This document shows positions 55,059 to 64,000 of a DNA stretch of 64,000 bases, piece by piece. Source of the DNA: Klebsormidium nitens (taxonomy: Eukaryota > Streptophyta > Klebsormidiophyceae > Klebsormidiales > Klebsormidiaceae); NCBI GenBank assembly GCA_000708835.1, contig DF237138.1:62001-126000 (forward strand), in the 5' to 3' direction. The notes under the pieces are model-generated. The model had not been told where the DNA came from. It searched no databases and worked only from the letters and a program-made list of their open reading frames with translations. Each line of letters starts with the position of its first letter. Position 1 is the first letter of the stretch. A program made the translations under genes and the position numbers.

Positions 55059-56509
55059 CATAGAGCTAGTCCACTTGACCCCAGGTCATACAGTAATCCC
55101 TCTTCACAAGCCTGGCTCTGCAACCGCTACTTTACGCGCGCGATCCCAATGTAGCTAGATCCTCTGGTCTCTCTACCTGAAATTCGCAGAGGTCTACCAC
55201 ACATGTATCTGATTGAGAAACACACAGTTCATACATGTATGCCATGAGAAGCCTACGGCGAGTACGAAAAGAGACCATCCTAGATGCATCATTCCAATTT
55301 TACAGGGCGGCCGGGGGCTGTACGAGGCGCATGTTCATTGCCATGTTAAAATAAATTATTATTGTCTACATAGACAGCAATGTAGTGACAGCTGTGCGGT
55401 AACTTATGCTTGCGCACAGTAATTAGGCACAGTAATCAGGCAGGTAGGGCCGGGTGTGCAAATCTCGATCCAAGTATCCACGTAGCACGTAATGTGTTGC
55501 AGGCCGGCCGGGCTCTTGTCGAGAGTCAGCGCGCAAGTGCGAAGTCAAGATCACGTGCCAGCGGGCTTGATTGCCAGCACGCATATGCTGGCTTTCCTAT
55601 CTGGTTTGAGCAATCTGAAATCACGCAGCATTCATTCATGATAGGTTGCGCTAGATGAAAGCCCATCAAATGGGAATTCACAACCCATCATTATGCATTA
55701 AGTCGGCGGCTCGCACTGCCGCCCGGCGAACGATGCTTGCAGTACACGTTGTATCTAATCCTCATGCATCTAATCAGCATGTACGGTGGATTGACATGGC
55801 ATGCGGGCAACAGTTAAATCAGCTGGGCGCAGCCCTTTTTCCTTTTTGCGGCAAACTTATTGGGCGCATGCACCGTGACGCGCGCCGCGCGGCCCTCGCC
55901 TAGCTTCAAGTTTGGATTTTTCGTTCGTGCAATTTGAAAACTAAACGGACATATAAGTGGAGGCGTCCGTACATGCGCGCAACCATCTCATTCGCTATAC
56001 CCAACAAATTGTTGCATGTTGAGATCCATTTGCGTGCTCTTATTGCATGGGGTATATGCACTCATGTCTTTCAGTGATTCGCGATCCGCGGCCGCCCAAA
56101 CCCACGCGCACACCAGCGTGTCACTGTCACCCGGTGCGCCTTTCGCATGCGCCCTCCATGCGCCATTAGCAGAAAGTGCAAGCTTGCCAGGCTGGCAAGC
56201 TCTATAAGTGACGTCGTCGACTGCATCGCTGAATTACAGCATCCGCTTACTATCACTCCAAGATCAAGTCAGTATAATGTAATTTGTTACCACGATAATG
56301 AATATGAGTCAATTTGCGATCTACGAGTTAACCAATTATGCGATGTCAAGGCGCTAAGCATAACTGCAAGGTTTGCTTTGCCTGCCGGTCTCTAGCAGAT
56401 TCAACGAGTAAGTCAGACTCAGCCGCTTCTACTACTAACCGGCCCCAAACCAGACACTTCCTGCCAGACCCTTGGCAGAGATTTCGGACCCTTCTGCTTT
56501 ACCTTAACT
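55059..56509. other. Convergent intergenic region, no gene recognised
   Basis: AT-richer spacer between the stop codons of the kinesin (+) and the DUF4470 protein (-). Contains small imperfect direct repeats (cagtaattaggca / cagtaatcaggca near 55418) and a 9-bp hairpin agcttgcca-ggc-tggcaagct at 56182-56202. No exon-like frames. Confidence 0.5.
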
Positions 56510-59500
56510 TTACAACTCTGCAAAGCGGCTCACAAACTCATACCTGTCGATCCGCAACAAAAGCGCCTCTCCCGTTCCTTCGTCGACCCACTTCTTTGGG
56601 AGCCAAACCTCGACTTGGCTGACGTGGCCCTTGTCCGGTTTTCTCACAACTAGACTCGAGAACAAGTGCACCCCACGGCGCGATTCCGTGAGCATTGTCC
56701 GAAGCCGGTCCCCAGAAGCGTCTGTCATGCGCTGATATTTGACGTCCTCGGGGGAAAGGGACTCATTGCTCTTCTCGGGCTCGATTACGACAAGCGCGAG
56801 CTGCGGATTGCCCGTAAACGTTCCGGCGATGACCGCCCACGGAAAGAGCGGAACGGCTAGACTGTGCCGGACCAGGGAACTCAGCGGAAAGAGAGCCGGG
56901 GACGCCGGAACGAACGGCAGCGACGGGAGCGCGAGGGAAACGGCCACGGCGAGGTCAGTCCGCCAGACTTCCGGTCTCTGCAGCGCGGATTCCGTCCGTT
57001 CCGCCACCCAGTGCGCGCGCGCGCCACGCCGCTCCACCAGGTGTCGCAAAAGGTTCACGAACGTCGCGATGGTGTGGCCACGTGGCTCGAGCACCGAGCA
57101 CCCGCGGCCGGGGGTTCGGCGCGGCTCCTCGGTAACCAGGGGCAGGGTTACGTTAACCAGGGTCTTCTCGAGCCACTCCGCGAGGCGGGCGCTCCCGGCA
57201 AGCGGCGGCTCCGTGCCCAGAGTGGGCACCAAATACGTGGGATCCGCCAAATCGTGTGGGGAAACGTTTACGGTGTATCCCAGGAAGTCGAGAAGCTCCC
57301 GGCGGGAGAGAAGCAGCTCCCGGCGCAGCCAGTGGTCCAGATCGAAGACACGTGTCGGGCTGTCGGGCTTGAGGTAAAGTCCCAGGTTGAGCAGCACATT
57401 TGTTTTGATTGCCACGTGTCGGCAGTCCGGCTTGAGCTGCGACCCGATTCCGGTGAGCACGTTGAGCGGGCCGACGTAGTCGATAACGTTGGTGGTGTGA
57501 ATGCGGTCGTACGCGTGTGGAGGGGAGGGGTTTACACCCGTCCGGCCGTCAGATTGAACCTTCCGTTGCGCCTCCTGTGATGAGCTAGTAGATGCATCTT
57601 CGGTCAACACTTGAACCGGTTGCCCCTGTCGGGGCTCAGTTGCAGGAGGGGGTTTGAGATGGTTGCCCGTTAGACTGTTCCGGTCTGGGAGGTTCGTCCA
57701 TTGGCGGCGGGGGTTGGGTCGGGGCAGGAACCGGGGTCGTTGTGGGAGTGCTTGGTAATGGAACACCATTACCGGCCCCGTCGCCAGCAGTCGGAGCGTC
57801 CGAGGGGGATCCCCCACCCGCGCGCTCGCGCGCCCCACCGGCCGCCTCGCAGATGTCGCCACATAGCACCCTGACGCGCACGTCGGCGCCTCTGCCGAGG
57901 AGCCGCGCGAGCGCTTGCGCCCAGATGTAGAACTGGAGGCTGGTCATGCCAACGAAACCGCGCAGCGCATCCGGCAGGTCCCGCAGGTTCGGCGCGAGGG
58001 CGAACGGGCCACCGTTGTAGAAGAGCGACTCGGGGCCGAAATTCCAGGGGTTGTCGGCCGGGTCCTTGGCCACGAACTCGCCGTCCGGAGTGATCTGACA
58101 GGGTTAAGAATAGGGTTAAGTTAGATTTTAGGATCTAGGTTTGTCCGGATCGGTAAAAGATAGGATTTCTAGGCCAGTGAAAGAGCGACTTGGGGCCGAA
58201 GTTCCAAGGGTTGTCGCCCGGATCACGAACTTTTTTCCCGAAGTCATCTGGAGAAAGTTTTGAATGAGGCTGAAGTGAATGAGTCTGAAGAAAAAGAGTG
58301 AAGCTCAGGTTTGTCTGGATTCGTCCCTAAACATAGGGATTCTAAACCGGTGAAAAGCGATTCAGCGCTGAAGTTCTAGGAGTTGTCGCACGGATCTGGC
58401 TACGAACTTGCACTCCAGAGTGATCTGGACGGGGTTACGGGCAGGGTTTAGATGAACCTCTTAGATGCTGTCTGAGGTAACAGCAATCTGTATTGCGTGC
58501 CCCCAAAGTCACCCTCAAGACATTTTCTGGAAGGGATTGAAAAGCAACTTTCAGAAACGGAGGTAGAAAATGCCTGCGTCCTGTTGTCCCTTATAACGAG
58601 GTTCTGTCTTTGTGGTCCTTGACAATCACCGCGCCCTTTGTGGTCTGCGTATAACAGGGACCGCATCCTCGTGAGAGGCTTTCCTCCAATAAAACCACTT
58701 AAAGCTTCCTCCCAATCAGACCAACAAAAATGGTCTTCGAAAGGAGACGAATCGGTGCAAAATCAGCAGACACGTCACTAAGCATTGGGGATACAGATTT
58801 AGCAATATGAATCAAATTGTTAATTCCCTCTTCCGACGTCGAGGGACACACACCACTGCAAATCCGGAGTCGGAATGAAGAGCCCAAGAGGGGGCAAACG
58901 GAAACTGAGAACCATTTCGGGTCCCCAACTTCGGTCGGAAAGACAGTTTGCGGGCAGAAGCGTGACCATCTTGAACACATGAAGAACGACAGACGAGCTA
59001 TTGTGTGTCGCGGCACTGCACTTGCATATCAGATATGAGACGGGCAGCTTTGACTAGGTTCCCTGCAACGCAGAACCAGATTGTTTGCAACTTCAGAATC
59101 AGACCCAAAGAAAGATATTTGAGTTGCAATTTCAGTTCGTATCCTCTCGGAAGGGAGATCGCGCACCTCATTGAGCATCGTCGGGTTGGGCGGCATTCCC
59201 TTCAGCCCCGTCCTGCCGGCCATGACGTCAGCATACGATGCGGTCACCCCCGTGCGCCGCCAGCTGTCCATCTCCACCCGCGCGCCCTTGTTGAATTCGT
59301 CCCGCCCGTTGCGCATCCTCATCATCGGCGCGTCCGAACGCAGCGCGGCCACCATGTGCCGCAGCTTGTACCGTCCGAACCCCTCCGGTTCCGTCCGCAT
59401 CCGCCCGAACGGATCGAATTGCGGTTTGTACCCTTCCGGAGCAACGGACGCTCCCCCCGTGCGTCCGAAGTCTCTCCACACGCGCCAAAGCGTGCGCGCC

Positions 59501-61599
59501 GCAGCGAGGGAGTGCTCGGATGGGAATTCGATCCAGCGGAGTTGCGGGTCGGTCTGCCACGTAGCAAGGGAGCGTGAGGCGGCGACGAGCGAGTTTAGGG
59601 TTTCGGTAAGTGCCGTCGACTCGGCGGCGGTCAGGTTGCAACTGAGCCACACCTTGTAGAGAAGTTCCCCCGAAAGAACGTCCTGCTCTTGAAAGTGGGT
59701 CCCCACGAAAAAGTCCTCGGAGAAGTAGTCCTGGAGCAAAAGAGATGGTCGTGTGAAATCGAAACAATGTTTACGGACGTCTTTTAGCGCTTTGGCTTGG
59801 GTTCGATCTTCCGACTTTAAGAATTGAGAGTGAATCCAATGGTCAACAACCTCCGAAAGTAACTTAGATTGTTCAGATATTTGAGACGAGCTGCTGGGCA
59901 CAGGTGGTATGAAACAAGATGCCAACCACGCATGAGTTCAATCATGCAAGATATGCGGGAACGAAGTGCGGTGGCTTCAGTGATGCTCCTTTGCTGCTGT
60001 CGTTATTCTGCAAACGAGCGAAACAAGTGGACTAAGTCTATGCTTTCTGATTGTGCTTAGACCGAACTCAATAGATGCTCGTGGATCACCACTCCAAGCT
60101 GAAGAGCCCAGCACACTGTCGATGATGGTACAACAAGATAAGCGCTTGCCGCAATAGAGTAGTCTAATACAGAGTAGACGGAAAGACAGTTCAGTGTGAA
60201 CAACACCACCCTCTTTGCAAGATTAGCAACTACAGCAAAACAAGTTCTTGCACTTTATCTTCAATTACAAACCAATTCTGAGAAGGATGATCAGGCAGTC
60301 ACTGGCAGAAGAGAGAGGGTTTTCGTGAAAGTGCTGCAGGGGGAAACTTGGAATTCAGAATCGCTTCTGCACCTTTAAACGCCTTCTTTATCTCCCAAAT
60401 GCTGATATCCTCTTGAAACCGACAAGATCAGAATCACCAATTTCCTATTTTGCTCTTCCGGCAGTACCTACATTGGAGTCCCTCCCAGGATGCGCATCCT
60501 CCCACGCCTTCACGTACTTGCGCGTGACGTTCTTTGTGCTGTCCCCTTCCTCCATCGTCTCGATCATGTCGACGTACTTGATCTGCCACCGCAGTTTGTC
60601 GAGCACCGCACCCCCGTCCTCTGAGCACCCGGGCTGCGTTCCGACGTCCCGTAGCAGCACCAACATGAGTACGTTCCGGGCCAGGATGCGCACGTCGAGA
60701 TCGTTCATGTCACAAATCAATGACACGCCTTCCCACAGCGTTGCGCCTTCCTCACCGTCACTCTCTGTACCCTTCTCTGAAGCCTTTCCAGAATCTGCAG
60801 TTAGACCCTCCTCTGAGCCCTCCTCTAAATTCTCCTCTGAACCAACTTCTGACCATTCCTCTAAACCCTCCTCAAGATTATACTGAGCCGTCAAATGCGA
60901 CTCGAGCTCGTAGAAGCTCTGCATGACGTGGCGAGGGTCTCCGCAGGCGCCGAACAAGAGGCGGACATTCAGCTTCTCGCCCGAGCTCAACTCTGCCAGC
61001 TCTGAAATTGGAATCGGCTCAATCCCGGTCCCATCCACCGCCCCAAACGCTCCGATCAGCCCATCCGGATCCTCGTGTCCCACTGGGTAGTGCCCAAAGT
61101 CTGAGGAGATCGATGCCCGGGTGGTGGGCAAAGACAATGCTGATCGGTCGTAAGTTTGATGAGCCACGCCTAGTTAATGGACTATCCGACGGGTCTCGGC
61201 CCCAACGCAATGCTGCCGCCCCAGGCGCGCCTCCACCTTCTCCAGCAGTTCGCAGAATCTCAAGCACGTGCCCCACTCTTTCCGCTGCAATGCCGCCCGC
61301 CGCGCCCTGTTCAGCACTTTCTCCCGAAGCTGCAGCCCCTTGCTGACGTCAGCGGTCACGTCAGCGGAGTCCAGGAGAGCGAGGGCGGCTGAGTCGTCTG
61401 CAAGGCTGGCGGCGTAGTCCCCCGTCTCAAAGTGAGCAGCAGCCCTGTTCGAGAGGAACACCGGCTCGTTGGGAAGCACATTGTGGGCCTCGGTGTACAG
61501 GCGAACTGCTTCCGAGAACCGCTTGCTGCCATATGCCTGATTGCCCTGAGTTTTATACGCTTCGGCGGCTGCCTCCACGTTCCTGATGGAGGTCTCCAT
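56510..61599 (-). CDS. TPR and DUF4470-domain protein (axonemal dynein assembly factor 3-like region), 5 exons
   Basis: Exon 1 from the ATG at 61599 to about 61185 encodes METSIRNVEAAAEAYKTQGN and TPR-type helices (AVRLYTEAHNVLPNEPVFLS). Then 61100-60472, 59730-59167, 58094-57773 and 57684-56510 (TAA); exons 2-5 are GT-AG and phase-matched. The exon-1 donor is weak and not settled. Exon 2 has LNVRLLFGACGDPRHVMQSF, the hallmark of DUF4470, and an acidic EEG(S/L)EE-rich insertion. Exon 3 has MRMRNGRDEFNKGARVEMDSWRRTGV, resembling the second half of DNAAF3; exon 5 has YDRIHTTNVIDYVGPLNVL. Intron 4 is short (88 bases), within a Pro/Thr-rich linker. DUF4470 occurs in dynein assembly factor 3 and in TPR or MYND proteins of fungi and algae. 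A role in dynein preassembly is inference; this protein may have another function. Upstream ATGs to 61797 could add 66 residues. Confidence 0.8.
58165..58430 (-). repeat. Two decayed copies of exon-4 head with acceptors (DUF4470 gene)
   Basis: On the minus strand the exon start at 58094 (cag/atcactccggacggcgagtt...aacccctggaatttcggc) recurs with heads at about 58247 and 58424 (spacings 153 and 177). Both copies keep cag and the block for NPWNFGPES in decayed form (aacccttggaacttcggcccc; aactcctagaacttcagcgct). The farther copy is more diverged and frame-broken. Telomere-like gggttaagaatagggtt lies between the real exon and the first copy. Confidence 0.9.
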
Positions 61600-64000
61600 G
61601 CTTGGCAAGGTGGTGTCACTTGAGGACGTCAGCGACCACGCCAAACGGCGCCATTGGCTCACTGTGAAACGAATGTCTTGGAGACCGCCACCGCTGAGCA
61701 GATGGAGCACCAGCAGCAAGAAGTATGAAGGAAGTAGGTTGCAGTCTGCAGACAACTTCAGCCGCAGCGAGAAACCTCTCATCGGCGGCATTGACAATGA
61801 GGGGGATCTAAGTCTAGAGCCTCAGCTATAGCCTGAGGAGCTCAATGCTGCCGCAGATTAGTGTGCATGCAAGATCCACGATCCTTTTCCGCAACTTGAC
61901 ACCACGACTCCTTGATGAAGTTGATCTGGGCTGATGCGCCCAGCGGAAACTAGACCACAACTGGCACCGGTGTCAATCTTGATTTTCTCCTAGTGGCGGG
62001 AGGATGGACCCGCACGAATCGTCCGATCTGCCTATCGCACGGTTCCCGTCGCGCACAATGGACATCACCAGGAACATCCAGGATACTGGCAACTCTTGCT
62101 TTCACTAAGGGGTGCTTTCACTAAGATACAAGAGCCCCGGGCACCTCAACTAAAAACCCTAACCTAAATAATGACCCGCTCCGCACCCTTAACCACCCTA
62201 ACCCCCAAACAAACCCCACCCGTCTCCCGGGTGCCTGTCTTAGTGAAAGCACCCCTTAGTGAAAGCAAGTTTTGCCAGAGTACATCCAGGAACATCGGAC
62301 CGTCCGATATCGCAAGTCAATCTGGTGACTGGACGCGAAACAGGCGGCGGTTTGGGCATTTGGTTCACCCAAGTGGAAAGCGGCGAGTCCCTAGGACTAC
62401 ACTCGAGCATCAAATTGCGTTGAAATACAAAAGCCCCGGGAACCAAAACCGAAGCTCTTAACCCAATACTGTAAGCGCTCGGCACCCGCATTCACTAACC
62501 CTTCGAATAAACGCAATTGTCCTCCGGGTGCATAGGGGGTTCATAACATCGTGCATTCGGCTGTTCAATTGCAAGCCACCTGTGTTGAGTCTCAGCTCCC
62601 TCTGTAAAATCAGACTTGCAGCCAATTCCTTCGTGAGGCTAAAGACGCTGGTGAGACAATAGCTGTGGTTGTAGCTGCAACTTCCGACAGCGGAGGACGG
62701 TGCCTGCGAAGCATTTTTGGCAGCCTTTAAGCTGGCCAGCTACGATAGCGTCAGGGCTTCATCACGCGAAAAACAGAGAGTGTGGCAGATTCTGGCTTGT
62801 TGCAGAGCTCTCGCAATAAGGCGCGTTTACTTTGACATAGAAGATCCAACATGCAGCTGTACGGATATGATGACACACCATTTTGCTGCTCAACTTGGTC
62901 CTCAACTTTGGAGAGATTCTTGTCTGCTGAGTCGTCTCTTTTAAGAGAGAGAGTTGATCAATGTTGACCTTCTTGATAGAAAAACCGAAGGGAGAGAGAG
63001 GAGACTTGCAAGCTGGTTGCTTCACCTTGTTCAACTGTAGCTTCTTTTGCCGAGTGATTCCGCATGGTCAATGCTGCGTGATCAAATTAATGCAGCAAGA
63101 TCCAAACAAATGCAGCTTTGTTCTTGGAAGAAAGGAAGGAGGGAGGTATGTCAGGACGGCTGAGCTGGCTGAGTGTACAGAGCTTCGGGGCCTGCACATC
63201 GCGTGCCTTTTGAGGAGAGAGAGATCGTGCTCATACCAGCACAAGTGATCTAGGTATGCTCAGTTGCTCCATTTTGATGACATTGCTTGAGCTAAAATAC
63301 CAAGTGACGTTGATCAATCAATTGCTAAAGAGGTGTGTAAAGCATAGCTCGGGAACCGAGGTTGTAGCCTATTCTGGACATCTGAATGTCCCAACCTTTC
63401 AACAACTCTGCATCATTAATAGCGAGGGCATAGGTCATAATGCTGCCAGTCTCTGATCACTGCTGAGAAAGGATGTGCAACATTCTGATGAGCCAGGGAT
63501 GGGGTCGTAATCCAACTGCAGATACACGAGCTTTGTGCATGACCTTGCACTCACCTATCTTCAAACCTCACAACCTGTATTGTGAGAGCCTGACCGAGAA
63601 GGTTAGAATAAGATTATACAAAAAAGAAACCGGTGATTAGAATCAACACTCAATTGACCTGCTCAAGAGCAATCTGGAACTTTAGAATCATATTCGACGA
63701 TTGCCAGGGTCTGAGAGTCACGCTTTGCATCTTAGCCCCGCTGGTTGAAGGTTCTAGACCTTAGCCGAGCCAGCAGCGTTTGCCCCAGAGGTTTGTTTGG
63801 CAGTGCTACGAGGCACTTCGATCTTCAAAAGTAGTCCGAGCTTGTCCACTGGCAAAAGCAATGGGAAGGTCAGAGCCAAAGTAAAGGTCATGTGCAGCTA
63901 CAGATTTTGAAAGGTCCCAGACGTCAGTATGCTCTCCTTTTGAAAATACAGGGAGCATTGAATTGGCTACTAATCGTTCAGCTCTGGTTGTTCTCAAGCT
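61600..64000. other. Upstream flank of the DUF4470 gene; MITE, otherwise no gene recognised
   Basis: Holds the presumed promoter of the DUF4470 gene and the MITE at 62084-62281. A 63-codon minus-strand frame at 63806-63997 (VWDLSKSVAAHDLYFGSDLP) reaches toward the window edge and could be the end of a gene beyond it, but there is no independent support. Confidence 0.4.
62084..62281. mobile_element. MITE (foldback), copy 2 of the same family
   Basis: 198-bp element between two copies of acatccagga (62074-62083 and 62282-62291), a 10-bp target-site duplication. Long terminal inverted repeats of about 45 bp: left ctggcaactcttgctttcac, right complement ctggcaaaacttgctttcac, continuing perfectly through (ctttcactaag)gggtg(ctttcactaag)a. 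The core (gggcacctcaactaaaaacc ... acccgctccgcaccc ... cccgggtgcct) matches copy 1 at 44481-44668 inverted. No open frame. A more decayed relative of the core may follow at about 62426-62510 (atacaaaagccccgggaacc). Confidence 0.92.

Noticed and set aside
56739-57580. Plus-strand frames of 212 and 238 codons
   Set aside because: Antisense shadows of exon 5 of the DUF4470 gene; the minus-strand frame is continuous with conserved motifs and matched splice phases.
63806-63997. Minus-strand frame at the right edge as a partial gene
   Set aside because: Plausible peptide, but low-GC, with no clear acceptor and no recognisable family; cannot be supported without sequence beyond the window.

Overview
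This looks like nuclear DNA of a photosynthetic eukaryote on the plant lineage. My best guess is a streptophyte (charophyte) green alga such as Klebsormidium, or an early land plant. The evidence is GC-rich exons split by GT-AG introns of about 90 to 1100 bases, a plant-type bidirectional amino-acid permease, and a secreted GH17 glucanase with an X8 module and a GPI tail. A TPR/DUF4470 protein of a kind I associate with algae and fungi, and degenerate TTTAGGG-like tracts, point the same way. The species call is inference. No bacterial, viral or organellar gene block was seen, apart from one tRNA-like fragment.

Layout: 242-391 (+) 3' end of an unidentified gene; 3473-9267 (-) amino-acid permease, 9 exons; 10116-15007 (+) PLP-dependent cystathionine/methionine lyase-family enzyme, 6 exons; 16159-17065 (-) weak hypothetical gene; 17930-21283 (+) intronless F-box/armadillo gene with four coding lesions; 22284-26535 (-) TAF12, 7 exons; 28406-35255 (+) DEAD-box RNA helicase; 36731-43445 (-) GH17 beta-1,3-glucanase, 10 exons; 46214-55058 (+) kinesin with a long tail, 9 exons; 56510-61599 (-) TPR + DUF4470 protein. 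Exon boundaries were set by hand from splice sites and reading phase; almost all are phase-consistent. Adjacent genes alternate strand throughout, giving alternating divergent and convergent pairs. The genes look like unrelated housekeeping functions (transport, sulfur amino acids, transcription, RNA metabolism, cell wall, motility), not a pathway cluster.

The striking feature is in the introns. In at least five genes, and in at least eleven places, the intron holds degenerate tandem copies ('echoes') of a segment spanning a splice junction: the intron tail with its acceptor plus the first 60-100 bases of the exon, or the last part of an exon plus its donor. Copies form ladders of one to four, mostly 125-195 bases apart, and similarity tends to fall with distance from the functional exon. 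This looks like a repeated, genome-scale duplication process with a roughly nucleosome-sized step. I see no mobile element that explains it.

Other points: two copies of a small foldback transposon (MITE) with 10-base target-site duplications at 44481-44668 and 62084-62281; and a tRNA-Leu-like sequence with a duplicated D-arm inside a glucanase intron, which can be read as a linear or a circularly permuted tRNA.
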